DNA of 64,000 nt. Source: JAWLCA01 sp041687395 (GTDB taxonomy: Bacteria > Pseudomonadota > Alphaproteobacteria > Rhodobacterales > Rhodobacteraceae). Shown piece after piece: positions 1-9,439 of the stretch; positions within the stretch are counted from its first letter, which is position 1, and each line of letters starts with the position of its first letter. The stretch spans positions 124,001-188,000 of the forward strand of contig JAWLCA010000004.1 of the NCBI GenBank assembly GCA_041687395.1, read 5' to 3'. The position numbers and the translations under genes are program-made. The notes under the pieces were generated by a model. The model had not been told where the DNA came from. It saw only the letters and a program-made list of their open reading frames with translations, and searched no databases.

Positions 1-2
1 TG

Positions 3-962
3 CTGGCGCTTGTGCTGACGGCGGTCGGCCTGATCCTGACCGGCTGGGACTGGGTCGATGTGGCGGGCTGGATGGCAAGCGACGCCGCGCAGACGGTGTT
101 CTGGCGCATCGCCTCGGCAGCGCTGGTGACGTTGTTCGCTGCCCTCTTGTGGGCGGTCACGGCATCCTGGATCGACGAGCGTCTGATGGACGAACTGACG
201 GGGCGCAACGTCAGCGCCCGGTCGCGCACGCTGCTGGCGCTGTTCCGCAACGCCTTCACCATCGTTCTGGTGGTGCTGGCGACGATGATCGCGCTGTCGC
301 AGCTGGGCATCAACATCGCGCCGCTTCTGGCCGGCGCCGGGGTCATCGGCCTGGCCGTCGGGTTCGGCGCGCAGAAGCTGGTGCAGGACATCATCACCGG
401 CACCTTCATCCAGCTGGAAAACGCGATCAACGAAGGGGATGTGGTTGGCGTCGCGGGCACGACCGGCGGGGTGGAAAAGGTCACGATCCGCTCGGTCCGC
501 ATTCGCACGCTGGACGGCGCGGTGCACATCATCCCGTTCTCCTCGGTGGACACGGTCACGAACCTGTCGCGCGACTTCTCGTTCCACGTGGCCGAGGTGG
601 GTGCCGCCTACAAGGAAAAGGTGTCGGACGTGAAGGAGGCGATGCAGGAGGCCTTTGACCGGCTGAAGGCCGAGGGCGAGTTCACGCGCGACATCATCGC
701 GCCGCTGGAGATGCACGGCGTCACCGCGCTGGGCGACAGCGCCGTGGTGGTCCGCGCCCGGATCAAGACGCTGCCGGGCAAGCAATGGGGCCTCGGCCGC
801 CGCTACACCGAACTGGTGAAAGAGGTGTTCGACGAGCGCGGCATCGAGATTCCGTTCCCGCACCGCCAGCTGATGCTGCCCGAGGGGTTCGTGGAGATGA
901 TGCAGGACCGGCTGCAAGGGGATCCCCGCGACGTGACGCCCCAGGTGGAGCACAAGGACTGA
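3..962 (+). CDS. Mechanosensitive ion channel, MscS family (5' partial)
   Basis: The reading frame is open to the left edge, so the N-terminus is missing; 319 residues are visible. Hydrophobic segments are followed by the MscS pore helix and its hinge, seen in the stretch GINIAPLLAGAGVIGLAVG and then GFGAQKLVQDIITG, and then by the beta domain (NEGDVVGVAGTTGGVEKV) and a cytoplasmic alpha/beta domain ending near FPHRQLML. The family forms heptameric inner-membrane channels that open under membrane tension and release solutes during hypo-osmotic shock. The next gene starts 74 bases downstream on the same strand. The family call is firm; the subfamily cannot be judged without the N-terminus. Confidence 0.9.
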   Translation: MALVLTAVGLILTGWDWVDVAGWMASDAAQTVFWRIASAALVTLFAALLWAVTASWIDERLMDELTGRNVSARSRTLLALFRNAFTIVLVVLATMIALSQLGINIAPLLAGAGVIGLAVGFGAQKLVQDIITGTFIQLENAINEGDVVGVAGTTGGVEKVTIRSVRIRTLDGAVHIIPFSSVDTVTNLSRDFSFHVAEVGAAYKEKVSDVKEAMQEAFDRLKAEGEFTRDIIAPLEMHGVTALGDSAVVVRARIKTLPGKQWGLGRRYTELVKEVFDERGIEIPFPHRQLMLPEGFVEMMQDRLQGDPRDVTPQVEHKD

Positions 963-1036
963 AACGGGCCCGCGACAGCGCGCGCGCCCCAAGGTAGCAT
1001 CCAGGGCGAAGGTGATCGAACAGGAAAGGATCGGCC

Positions 1037-2839
1037 ATGGGTTCCCCGACCGGCGAAAGACCCCGCCTGCGCTCGCGCGCCTGGTTCGATACACCCGAGA
1101 ACCCGGACATGACCGCGCTCTATCTGGAGCGGTACATGAACTACGGCCTCAGCCGCGAGGAACTGCAATCGGGCAAGCCGATCATCGGCATCGCGCAGAC
1201 CGGGTCGGACCTGTCGCCCTGCAACCGGCATCACATCGTGCTGGCCGACCGCGTCCGCGACGGCATCCGCGAAGCGGGCGGCATCCCGCTGGAATTCCCC
1301 GTGCATCCGATCCAGGAGACGGGCAAGCGCCCTACGGCCGGGCTGGACCGCAACCTGGCCTATCTGGGGCTGGTCGAGGTGCTGTACGGCTATCCGCTGG
1401 ACGGGGTGGTGCTGACCATCGGCTGTGACAAGACCACGCCCGCGATGCTGATGGGCGCGGCAACGGTGAACATCCCCGCCATCGCGCTGTCGGTCGGACC
1501 GATGCTGAACGGCTGGCACAAGGGTGTGCGCACGGGGTCGGGCACGATCATCTGGAAGGCGCGGCAGATGATGGCCGCAGGCGAGATCGGGTACGAGGAG
1601 TTCGTGGAGCTGGTGGCCTCGTCCGCGCCATCGACCGGCTACTGCAACACCATGGGCACCGCCACTACGATGAACAGCCTGGCCGAAGCGCTGGGGATGC
1701 AACTGCCGGGGTCGGCCGCGATCCCCGCGCCGCATCGTGACCGGCAGGAAATGGCGTGGCGCACCGGCAAGCGGATCGTGGAGATGGTGCACGCGGATCT
1801 GAAACCCTCGGGCATCCTGACGCCAGCGGCCTTCCGCAACGCGATCGTCGTCAACTCTGCCATCGGCGGATCGACCAATGCGCCTATCCACATCACCGCG
1901 ATCGCGCGCCACGCGGGCGTCGATCTGCCGCTGACCGACTGGCAGACCCATGGCCACAAGGTGCCGCTGCTGGTGAACCTGCAGCCGGCGGGCGAGTATC
2001 TGGGCGAGGACTTCCACCGCGCGGGCGGTGTGCCGGCGGTGGTGAACGAGCTGATGTCGCAGGGGCTGATCGCCCAGGATGCGCCGACCGTGAACGGCCG
2101 CACCATCGGGGAGAACTACGCCGACACGCCGATCCGTGACGAAAGGGTGATCCGGCGGTTCGACCGGCCATTGCGGCGCGATGCGGGGTTCCTGGTTCTG
2201 CAGGGCAACCTGTTCGACAGCGCCATCATGAAGACCAGCGTGATCAGCGACACCTTCCGTGCCCGCTACCTGTCGAACCCCACCGACCCCGAGGCGTTCG
2301 AGGGCCGCGCGGTGGTCTTCGACGGGCCCGAGGATTACCACGACCGCATCGACGATCCCGCGCTGGAGATCGATGCCGATGCGATCCTGTTCATGCGTGG
2401 CGCCGGCCCCATCGGCTATCCGGGTGCGGCAGAGGTGGTGAACATGCGCCCGCCCGACTATCTGATCAAGCAGGGCATCGACAGCCTGCCCTGTATCGGC
2501 GACGGGCGGCAATCGGGCACCTCCGGCAGCCCCTCGATCCTGAACGCCAGTCCCGAAGCGGCGGCGGGCGGGGGTCTCGCGCTGCTGCAAACCGGCGACC
2601 GGGTGCGGATCGACCTGCGCAAGGGAACGGCCGACATCCTGATCTCCGATCCCGAACTGGACAGGCGGCGGCAGGCGCTGGCCGAAGCCGGGGGTTATCC
2701 CTATCCCGTCCACCAGTCGCCCTGGCAGGAAATCCAACGGGGCCTGGTCGATCAACTGGGCGAGGGCGCGGTTCTGAAGCCAGCGGTCGACTACCAGCGG
2801 ATCGCGCAGACCCGCGGTCTGCCCCGCGACAACCACTGA
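1037..2839 (+). CDS. IlvD/Edd-family sugar-acid dehydratase (xylonate dehydratase-like)
   Basis: 600 residues. The opening 'RSRAWFDTPENPDMTALYLERYMNYG', read in pieces, and the length match the sugar-acid dehydratases typified by Caulobacter XylD better than biosynthetic IlvD. Three cysteines sit where this family binds its iron-sulfur cluster: C62 (DLSPCNRHH), C130 (IGCDKTTPAM) and C203 (GYCNTMGT). The family dehydrates aldonic acids such as xylonate or arabonate to 2-keto-3-deoxy acids. The start has a good ribosome site (aggaaagga, six bases before the ATG). The substrate is inferred from similarity I recall, not tested. L-arabonate, or dihydroxy-acid dehydratase activity, remains possible. 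No sugar-operon neighbours support a pathway. Confidence 0.85.
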   Translation: MGSPTGERPRLRSRAWFDTPENPDMTALYLERYMNYGLSREELQSGKPIIGIAQTGSDLSPCNRHHIVLADRVRDGIREAGGIPLEFPVHPIQETGKRPTAGLDRNLAYLGLVEVLYGYPLDGVVLTIGCDKTTPAMLMGAATVNIPAIALSVGPMLNGWHKGVRTGSGTIIWKARQMMAAGEIGYEEFVELVASSAPSTGYCNTMGTATTMNSLAEALGMQLPGSAAIPAPHRDRQEMAWRTGKRIVEMVHADLKPSGILTPAAFRNAIVVNSAIGGSTNAPIHITAIARHAGVDLPLTDWQTHGHKVPLLVNLQPAGEYLGEDFHRAGGVPAVVNELMSQGLIAQDAPTVNGRTIGENYADTPIRDERVIRRFDRPLRRDAGFLVLQGNLFDSAIMKTSVISDTFRARYLSNPTDPEAFEGRAVVFDGPEDYHDRIDDPALEIDADAILFMRGAGPIGYPGAAEVVNMRPPDYLIKQGIDSLPCIGDGRQSGTSGSPSILNASPEAAAGGGLALLQTGDRVRIDLRKGTADILISDPELDRRRQALAEAGGYPYPVHQSPWQEIQRGLVDQLGEGAVLKPAVDYQRIAQTRGLPRDNH

Positions 2840-2878
2840 CGGGCCACCACCTCGGCCGTCCGCGGCAGCGCCGCCGAG

Positions 2879-2897
2879 CGGGGGCTCGATGCCCCCG
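2879..2897. terminator. Hairpin between converging genes
   Basis: A 7-bp perfect stem CGGGGGC / GCCCCCG with loop TCGAT lies in the 68-base gap between the converging dehydratase and patatin genes. No T-run follows on either strand, so it may be Rho-assisted or merely a GC-rich dyad. Confidence 0.35.
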
Positions 2898-2907
2898 AGG
2901 CGGCCCC

Positions 2908-4656
2908 TCAGCTCGACGGATCGATCTCTTCCTCGGTCGCGATGATGCCGTCCCAATCGTCCATCTCGGCGATGTTGCGCAGGCGTGAGCGGCTGCGCGG
3001 CAGGTCGTTCTCGGAGATCGCCGCATCGGCCTCCAGCTCGCGTCCCAGTTCCGCGATGCGCTCGGCCTTGGACTTCAGCAGCTCGCGCTGTGCGCGCGAC
3101 AGTCCCTTGAAGGATTTCGGCGCATACTCCGACGCGAGATCTGGATAGGGATCGGCGCCGGGCTGGACATCGGTCATGTACCAGGACCGCGCGAACTGCC
3201 GGAGCATCTCGTCCACGCCGCGCAGCTCCACCAGATAGCGGCGCCAGCGGTGTTCGTTCAGGTCGAAATTCTCCACGATTTCACCGCCCGCCCGCGCGCC
3301 CAGATCGGACAGAAGCGTGATGGTCGATTGCGGCATGTTCAGGTTCATGCCCCCCTCGCTGGGCAACAGGCTGACCGTGACGATGCGCTCACGATAGCCC
3401 GGCAGGATCGACTGAAGCGAGTCCTGCCAGTCCTTGGCGGAATCGAACAGCGCCATGCCAAAACCCGCCAACCCCTTGAACGGCCGCGTCGGCAGCAGCA
3501 TCCCACTGCCTGCCCGCGTTGGCAATCGCACGCGGCCATCGTTGCCGCTGTTTGGACGCACCCGCATCGGGTCAAGCTCTGCCAGCGCAATGCCGAAGGT
3601 GGGCGTCTGCGGCAGGAATTCGTCGAAGAAGTGCACTGGAAAGTTCGAGGAAATGCCGCCATCGGAAAACAGGCAGCGCCGACGGCAGGGCTTGGCGTCC
3701 GGATGCACCAGAGTGTAGTCGATCCGGTGCAGCGGCACGGCCGCGATGAGGCCGGGAAAGCTGAGGCTCATCCGCGCCAGCACAACCAGCGGCAAGGCGT
3801 CGGAGCGGAAGAAGTGCAGATCCGCGGCATCCGGCCCCCAATGGTCCGGCACCGGTGCCGAGTTGGCGATCATGTGGTCCACCACATAGGCCGGGAACAG
3901 GCGGCGAAACTCCTTTTCCGAGAATGCGTGATAGTTGTTGCCCATCGGCAGGGCAAAGGGACGGTGGGTGGTGATGTCGGTCGTCACCGTGCGCGCCTTG
4001 ATCCCGCGGTCGTGCAGGTGGCGCAGGGTCAGCGGCCCCTCTCCCGGCTTCAGGCCCGCCGCATCGTCGATCGTCTTGCACATCCAGTCGGTCAGCGCCG
4101 GCCCCTTGGCGCCGGGCTGCGTCAGCCCGGTGCACATGCCGTAGTCGTTCCCGGGCAGATCCTCGGTCACCTGGCGCAGCGCGGCGCGGCCCGCCATGAA
4201 GAACGCGCCAAGCAACAGGACCAGCACGCCCAGCACCGCAAAGCCCACCGACCCGCCGAACAGTGCCAGCAGCAAGATCGCCGCCCCCGGCGCCGCGCCG
4301 AACAGCGCGTCGCCCCGGTAGCCACCCAGCAGCGCCAGCGGCAGCCGCGTCTTGCTGCCCTCCATCGAGGCGATCAGCAGGTCGAACAGCGGTTTCAGCT
4401 TTGGCGTCGGTTGGAACTTTTCCAGCAGGTTCTTCGACAGATCATCGGGCAGTTTCGCAACCTTGTCGAAGCCGCCCGACTCGCGCCCGTACTCGGCCGC
4501 CGCGGTGATGACCGCGGCAATCGCCCCGGCCGAGGTGCCGCCGATGTTGTCGAAGCGGTATTCGCGCGCCAGTTCCACCACCGCCATCGGGTAGACGACG
4601 CCGCTGGTGATCCCGCCCTTCATCACCAGATCACAGGATTTCTTCGGGGTAGCCAT
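2908..4656 (-). CDS. Patatin-like phospholipase with internal membrane segments
   Basis: 582 residues. The patatin core is clear: the glycine-rich oxyanion stretch MKGGITSGVVYP near residue 12, the nucleophile elbow GTSAG (S42), and the catalytic aspartate in SDGGISSNFP near residue 340. Between them, around residues 115-155, lies a strongly hydrophobic stretch (AAILLLALFGG, then LGVLVLLLGAFF) able to form two membrane helices, so the enzyme may be membrane-anchored. Patatins hydrolyse acyl ester bonds of phospholipids. The start ATG follows AAGGAG at seven bases. The C-terminal ~60 residues are charged. The physiological substrate is unknown. Confidence 0.88.
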   Translation of the reverse strand: MATPKKSCDLVMKGGITSGVVYPMAVVELAREYRFDNIGGTSAGAIAAVITAAAEYGRESGGFDKVAKLPDDLSKNLLEKFQPTPKLKPLFDLLIASMEGSKTRLPLALLGGYRGDALFGAAPGAAILLLALFGGSVGFAVLGVLVLLLGAFFMAGRAALRQVTEDLPGNDYGMCTGLTQPGAKGPALTDWMCKTIDDAAGLKPGEGPLTLRHLHDRGIKARTVTTDITTHRPFALPMGNNYHAFSEKEFRRLFPAYVVDHMIANSAPVPDHWGPDAADLHFFRSDALPLVVLARMSLSFPGLIAAVPLHRIDYTLVHPDAKPCRRRCLFSDGGISSNFPVHFFDEFLPQTPTFGIALAELDPMRVRPNSGNDGRVRLPTRAGSGMLLPTRPFKGLAGFGMALFDSAKDWQDSLQSILPGYRERIVTVSLLPSEGGMNLNMPQSTITLLSDLGARAGGEIVENFDLNEHRWRRYLVELRGVDEMLRQFARSWYMTDVQPGADPYPDLASEYAPKSFKGLSRAQRELLKSKAERIAELGRELEADAAISENDLPRSRSRLRNIAEMDDWDGIIATEEEIDPSS

Positions 4657-4722
4657 GCGGGTTCTCCTTCATGGAACGTCGACCGAAGCCTACACCCGCA
4701 TCGCCACAGGGCAAACGCCCAA

Positions 4723-6645
4723 TCACCGGCCCTTCAGATCGTCGGTCAACGCCAGCGGGATCGGCTCGCCAGCCAGGCGCGCGCGATAGATCCAAAGCGC
4801 CTCCATCACGCGCATGATGTAGTTGCGCGTCTCGGTGAAGGGGACCATCTCGATCCACTCCACCGGATCCACGCCCGGCGCGCGCGGATCGCCCAGCGTC
4901 TGCACCCATTCCCGTGGCCGCCCCGGCCCGGCGTTGTAACCTGCCGCGACCAGGATCGTGGCCGATCCGAACTCTTCACGCAGTTCGGCCAGATAGGCCG
5001 CGCCGAGCCGCGCGTTGAACTCCGGATCGGCGGTCAGCCGGGCCAGTTGATAGTCCTCGCCCAGCCTTCGCGATACCATCTCGGCAGTGCCCGGCATCAC
5101 CTGCATCAGGCCGCGCGCCCCGACCGGGCTGACTGCGCGGTGGTCGAATTCCGACTCGCGTCGCGCGATCGCCAGCGCCAGCGCGGCATCCACCGGCAGG
5201 TCCATGGCTGCCAGATCCGTCACCGGAAAATAGGCACGCGGCAGGATGATCCCGCGGCTGGCGGCCAGCTTGGCGATCGTCAGTGCGGTGTTCGCCTCGC
5301 CCCAGTCCAGCGCCAGATCGGCAAGGGCGGCCAGTTCGTGATCCGGCACGCCCTCGGCCAAGTGATAGAGGAACCGCCGCGCCAGCACCTGGTCGCCAGC
5401 CGCCTGGATCAGCTTTGCCGCCGCAAGGACCGAAGAGCCGGCAAACCCGGTTTCGCGCCAATCACGTGCCGGGTCAGTCCCCAGCAGCGCCGGGTCCATC
5501 GGCAGCCCGGCGCGCTCGGCCGACAGCAGGCCGTAAAAGGATGTCTGATGCTCGGCGCCATAGGCATAGGCAGTGCGCGCCGCTTCGGCCTCGCCCAGCG
5601 CCTCGTGCGCGCGGCCCTCCCAGTAGCCCGCGCGGCCCAGGCTGATCGGCGAGGAGACGGCGGCGCGCAGCGCCTGAAAGTGGCGCAAGGCGGTCGCCGC
5701 ATCGTCAAGTCGCGTGAGCGCGATGAAACCCGCAAGCCATTCCAGATCGGCGTAATCCGCGCCCTCGGTCAGGTAGTGATTGGCGGCCAGTCGATAGGCC
5801 GCGCGCGGATCGCCCTCGCGCAGCGCCCGTCGGGCGAGGAGCGCGCGCCGGGCGCCCCAGACCTCTGGCCGTCCGAGGGCCGCGGTCGATTTGGAGCGCT
5901 CTAGCAGAAACTCCGTCGCGCTGTCGTACTGGCTGCCGACCATGCGCCAGGCAAAGCGATCCCAGGCAAGGCCGGGGTGATCGGCCAGTCCGGCGGGCAC
6001 GGCGCCGATCAGGGCGTCAACGCCGGGACGGCGGGCCTGCAGGGCGATCCGGGCCGTGGCGAGCGTGCGCCAGTCGGCGCTGACGCGTGGCAGCATCCGC
6101 TCGGCATCGTCCAGCGCCCCGCGCCAGAGCATCGCATCCAGCCGTTCCTCGTGCAGCGGTTGCAGATCGTCCAGATGCAGCGCCAGCAGCGCGGCCTCGA
6201 CCTCTGCCGACAGCGGCATCTCCCGCCAGATCCGCCGCACCTCGGCGCGCGCGGCCTCTGGCTCGCCCCGCGCGCGGTGGGCACGGATCAGCGCGATGGC
6301 CCCCTCTCCGGTGGCGGGGCGCTGGTCGGCGAAATAGGAAACCACCGCGTCGGGCGGCGCATCGGTCAGCGACGCCTCTCCGCGCACCCGCAGGTAAGCC
6401 ATGCCGGGCCAGTCGGCGCGGCGGGACAGAAAGGCGGTATAGTCGGCAAGCGTGCCCTCGCCGGCGCGCAGGCGGTGCCATTCGACCAGATTGCGCGCAA
6501 TGGCCCGATCGGCGGCCCGGTCGGCGTGGCCCAGCGCGGCCGTCCAGTTTCGTGCGCCAGTCTCGCGCAGGGCCGCGGCAACGCCCGGATCGGCGGCGGC
6601 GGGCAGGGGAAGAAGCAGGGTCAGGGCAAGGGCTATGTATCGCAT
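4723..6645 (-). CDS. slt: Soluble lytic murein transglycosylase (Slt70 type)
   Basis: I start the gene at the ATG that opens a classic signal peptide (MRYIALALTLLLPLPAAADP), giving 640 residues; an upstream in-frame start would only add a non-signal leader. The N-terminal two thirds is alanine/leucine-rich helical repeat, as in the Slt70 superhelix. The C-terminal domain has the goose-lysozyme-like SLT motifs: catalytic glutamate in ARRESEFD, then SPVGARGLMQVMPGTA and the AAYLAELREEFG and ILVAAGYNAGPGR stretches. It cleaves the MurNAc-GlcNAc bond with anhydro-product formation in the periplasm. It diverges from dapA, 123 bases away. Confidence 0.92.
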   Translation of the reverse strand: MRYIALALTLLLPLPAAADPGVAAALRETGARNWTAALGHADRAADRAIARNLVEWHRLRAGEGTLADYTAFLSRRADWPGMAYLRVRGEASLTDAPPDAVVSYFADQRPATGEGAIALIRAHRARGEPEAARAEVRRIWREMPLSAEVEAALLALHLDDLQPLHEERLDAMLWRGALDDAERMLPRVSADWRTLATARIALQARRPGVDALIGAVPAGLADHPGLAWDRFAWRMVGSQYDSATEFLLERSKSTAALGRPEVWGARRALLARRALREGDPRAAYRLAANHYLTEGADYADLEWLAGFIALTRLDDAATALRHFQALRAAVSSPISLGRAGYWEGRAHEALGEAEAARTAYAYGAEHQTSFYGLLSAERAGLPMDPALLGTDPARDWRETGFAGSSVLAAAKLIQAAGDQVLARRFLYHLAEGVPDHELAALADLALDWGEANTALTIAKLAASRGIILPRAYFPVTDLAAMDLPVDAALALAIARRESEFDHRAVSPVGARGLMQVMPGTAEMVSRRLGEDYQLARLTADPEFNARLGAAYLAELREEFGSATILVAAGYNAGPGRPREWVQTLGDPRAPGVDPVEWIEMVPFTETRNYIMRVMEALWIYRARLAGEPIPLALTDDLKGR

Positions 6646-6768
6646 GGCGCGCACACTAGCCGCGCCGCCGCCGCCCGCAACACACAAACTTGGCAATGAC
6701 GGGGACTGCCGCTAGGGTCCGCGCGATTTCGCCACGGGGCGACTCAGTCCGACAAGAGGGAGCGTGTG

Positions 6769-7644
6769 ATGTTCAAGGGGTCGATGCCTGCGCTGGTGAC
6801 GCCGTTCAAGGATGGCGCGCTGGACATCGAGACGCTGCACGCGCTGGTCGAGTGGCAGATCGAAGAAGGATCGACCGGCATTGTCCCCGTGGGCACCACC
6901 GGCGAAAGCCCGACGCTGAGCCATGCCGAGCATGACCGCGTGGTCGAGGAAGTGGTCAGCGCCGCTGCGGGCCGGGTGCCGGTGATCGCGGGCACCGGGT
7001 CGAACAACACGGCCGAGGCGATCCGGCTGATCCGCCACGCCGAGAAGGTGGGCGCGGATGCGGCGCTTGTGGTCACGCCCTATTACAACAAGCCGACGCA
7101 GGCCGGGCTGATCGCGCATTTCCGCGCGGTGCACGATGCCTGCGACCTGCCGATCATCATCTACAACATCCCCGGCCGGTCGGTCGTGGACATGACGCCC
7201 GAGACGATGGGCGAGCTGGCCCGCCTGCCGCGGATCGTGGGCGTGAAGGACGCGACCGGCAAGCTGGAGCGGGTGTCGATGCAGCGCGAGAGCTGCGGCA
7301 AGGACTTCATCCAGCTCTCGGGCGAGGATGCCACCGCGCTGGGCTTCAACGCGCACGGCGGGGTGGGCTGCATCTCGGTCACGGCGAACGTGGCGCCGCG
7401 GTTGTGCGCGGAGTTCCAGGCGGCGACGCTGGCCGGGGATTATGCCACCGCGCTGGAGTATCAGGACCGGCTGATGCCGCTGCATGTGGCGATCTTTCTG
7501 GAGCCGGGGCTGGCGGGGGCGAAGTACGGGCTTTCCCGGCTGGGCCGCTGTTCGGAGGAGGTGCGGCTGCCGCTGGTGGGGCTGACCGAGGGGGTGAAGG
7601 ACCGGATCGAGGCGGCGATGCGTCATGCGGGGCTGCTGAACTGA
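6769..7644 (+). CDS. dapA: 4-hydroxy-tetrahydrodipicolinate synthase
   Basis: 291 residues, the usual length. It condenses pyruvate and aspartate semialdehyde in the lysine/diaminopimelate pathway, which supplies cell-wall precursor. Active-site residues are in place: the Thr pair in PVGTTGE (43-44), Y106 (TPYYNKPT), Y132 (IIYNIPGRS) and the Schiff-base lysine K160 (GVKDATGKL). I prefer the ATG at 6769, six bases after AGGGAG, over the GTG codon immediately before it. The divergent neighbour slt also acts on the cell wall. Confidence 0.96.
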   Translation: MFKGSMPALVTPFKDGALDIETLHALVEWQIEEGSTGIVPVGTTGESPTLSHAEHDRVVEEVVSAAAGRVPVIAGTGSNNTAEAIRLIRHAEKVGADAALVVTPYYNKPTQAGLIAHFRAVHDACDLPIIIYNIPGRSVVDMTPETMGELARLPRIVGVKDATGKLERVSMQRESCGKDFIQLSGEDATALGFNAHGGVGCISVTANVAPRLCAEFQAATLAGDYATALEYQDRLMPLHVAIFLEPGLAGAKYGLSRLGRCSEEVRLPLVGLTEGVKDRIEAAMRHAGLLN

Positions 7645-7670
7645 GGGGCGGGGTGGTGCCTGTGCACGGG

Positions 7671-7686
7671 CGTGCACGCGTGCACG
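7671..7686. repeat. 16-bp perfect palindrome, GTGCACG triplet
   Basis: CGTGCACGCGTGCACG reads the same on both strands. A further GTGCACG copy lies at 7662-7668, so three copies start at 7662, 7672 and 7680. It lies 27 bases after the dapA stop and just before an A/T-rich stretch. An operator is possible; no known regulator motif was recognised. Confidence 0.6.
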
Positions 7687-7977
7687 AAATTTCAAGTGAT
7701 TGAGAATAAAAGATTTCCGCTTTTTTCTTTACCGGATTTTAATCGCCGACGCGCGGGCCGCTGGTCGCCTGGTGTTCAAGAGACCAGTCATCGATCTTAA
7801 TTGCATGAACGCGCGGGGAAGAGCCAACTTTCCCGATTCTGGACATGTCGATGGAGTCGGGCAGCGGTGAACGGCTACCTGGTCATTGCCCTCTCCGGCC
7901 CGATCTTGCCGTGGCGGACAGGCGCCGCGCTGCGAGGGCACCTGCGGAGCTTGTAAAGTTCCACCAGGGATCAGGGT

Positions 7978-8005
7978 GACCACGCCGCCGTTGGGCGGCG
8001 TGGTC
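7978..8005 (-). terminator. Terminator hairpin of the PQQ sugar dehydrogenase gene
   Basis: A perfect 12-bp stem (GACCACGCCGCC / GGCGGCGTGGTC) with a 4-base loop starts 10 bases after the stop codon of the minus-strand dehydrogenase gene. There is no T-run after it, so termination strength is uncertain. Confidence 0.65.
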
Positions 8006-8015
8006 GGGTTATCGG

Positions 8016-9308
8016 TCAGTTGCCCGGTGTGAGCTTGTGGATCGTGCCCTCGTCAACCGCGGCGTACAGGCTGCCGTCGGGGCCGAGGACCAGCGACCGG
8101 AAGCGGCCCGGCTCCATCGGGAGCGTCATCTCGGTGACGTCGACGACGGAGGTGCCATCCTCGGACAGTTCGATCACGTCGATGCGCTGGCCAAGCGGCG
8201 TGCCGCCGAACCCGATGCCCATCAGGCCGACCACCATATGCCCGTTCCAGTCACCCCACTGCTCTCCGGTGAGGAAGGCGGCCGAGGACGAACCCTGCGA
8301 CCAGCCGTTGTTGTCCCAGATCGGGGGCATGGCATCGGGATAGGTCTCGAAGTCGGTCATCGGCATGAAGGACGCACGCTCGTAGCGGTTCATCCCCTCC
8401 ATCTGGTTCGGGCTGTAGCCGCAGTAGTCATCGGGGCAGTCACCACGCCCGGCCATGTTGGGCCGCGGATCCCAGCCACCGTTGCCGCCGTTCTGCAGCA
8501 CCGTAATCTCGTCGGAGTGCCAGGGTCCGTGCTCCACGACGATCGGCGTGCCGGTCTCGGGGTGGAAGGCGATGCCCTGCACGTTCCGGTGGCCGTAGGT
8601 ATAGGTCCGCGGATCGAAGCCTTCGGGCGGGCTGTTCTCGGGATGCGCGTTGCCGTCGGTGTCCATGCGCAGCACCTTGCTGCCCATCAGCGTGGGGCTT
8701 TGCGGGATCTCCTCGTTGTGGTTGTCCCCGGTGGTGAGCCACAACGCCCCGTCGGGACCGAACCGCACGCGGCCGCCGTTGTGCGCGCCGGGACCGCCGA
8801 ACGGGTGATCGCTGGCCTCCATCTTGTAGGGAACGTCATCAACGATGTCGGTGCGATCCGAGACGCCGGTGAAGTCATCGTTCACCACAAGCCGCATCAG
8901 CCGGTTGGTATGCGGATCGGACATGTTCGAGGTGGAGTAGACGTAGATCCGCCGATTCTCGGCGAAGTTCGGGTCCACGGCCACGCCCATCATGCCGGCC
9001 TGACCTTCGCAGAAAAGATCGTCAGCGGTGCTGGCGTACCCTTCGGTGCCGCCCATGCCCAGCAACTTGTTGACCTCGCCCGACGGCATCAGGACGGACA
9101 GACCGAGGCACTTTTCGGTAAAGAACATCGTTCCGTCATCGAGCAACGCCATGTCCCACGGGTTGTCCAGATCCGACAACACGACGGTGTGCTGGAGGCT
9201 GGTGGTGTTGGCGCCGGTCTGTGCGATCACCGGAGACGCGCACAGCACGGCACCCGCGACCAGCGGAATCAGCCATGGCGCAGGTCTGCTGCGTTGTAGA
9301 TGCATCAT
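8016..9308 (-). CDS. PQQ-dependent sugar dehydrogenase, soluble periplasmic
   Basis: 430 residues from the ATG that follows GGGAGGA by four bases. A secretion signal is present (LIPLVAGAVLCASPVIAQ). The body has the six-bladed propeller pattern of soluble glucose/aldose sugar dehydrogenases: LDNPWDMALLDDGTMFFTEK at the first blade, GMMGVAVDPNF, HNGGRVRFGPDGALWLTTGD with the active-site histidine region, and VEHGPWHSDEI. Such enzymes oxidise aldoses to lactones in the periplasm and pass electrons to a quinone or cytochrome. A small c-type cytochrome gene lies 131 bases upstream on the same strand and could be its acceptor (inference). Confidence 0.88.
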   Translation of the reverse strand: MMHLQRSRPAPWLIPLVAGAVLCASPVIAQTGANTTSLQHTVVLSDLDNPWDMALLDDGTMFFTEKCLGLSVLMPSGEVNKLLGMGGTEGYASTADDLFCEGQAGMMGVAVDPNFAENRRIYVYSTSNMSDPHTNRLMRLVVNDDFTGVSDRTDIVDDVPYKMEASDHPFGGPGAHNGGRVRFGPDGALWLTTGDNHNEEIPQSPTLMGSKVLRMDTDGNAHPENSPPEGFDPRTYTYGHRNVQGIAFHPETGTPIVVEHGPWHSDEITVLQNGGNGGWDPRPNMAGRGDCPDDYCGYSPNQMEGMNRYERASFMPMTDFETYPDAMPPIWDNNGWSQGSSSAAFLTGEQWGDWNGHMVVGLMGIGFGGTPLGQRIDVIELSEDGTSVVDVTEMTLPMEPGRFRSLVLGPDGSLYAAVDEGTIHKLTPGN

Positions 9309-9439
9309 GAAGTCCTCCCAAAGCATACTGCTTCTGTCGGCATTATGAACCGACCCCCTTGATTCACTTCAGGGTGACCCAAGGGAAGCTCACCGTAGAT
9401 CCGGCCATGAAGGACAGCAACAGTTTTCGATGAGCCTGC

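Larger units (their letters stand above)
7645..8015. other. 371-base gap between dapA and the PQQ dehydrogenase
   Basis: No convincing gene, tRNA or tmRNA is seen. The left part holds a perfect 16-bp palindrome (7671-7686) with a third GTGCACG copy, then an A/T-rich stretch (about 7688-7742) with runs of A and T unlike the surrounding GC-rich DNA. The right end holds the terminator hairpin of the next gene (7978-8005). The A/T-rich stretch could be a promoter or a small RNA, but nothing in it decides this. Confidence 0.5.

Noticed and set aside
3250..5904. 884-residue open frame on the plus strand
   Set aside because: It lies antisense to the patatin and slt genes, is rich in Arg, Gln and His as GC-rich shadows are, and shows no domain. 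The same holds for long antisense frames at 803-2956, 14907-17330, 18887-21742 and 26825-28729.
7645..8015. tmRNA, tRNA or smpB neighbour after dapA
   Set aside because: No tRNA-like acceptor and T-arm, and no plausible coding frame; the short minus-strand frame here (84 residues) looks random.
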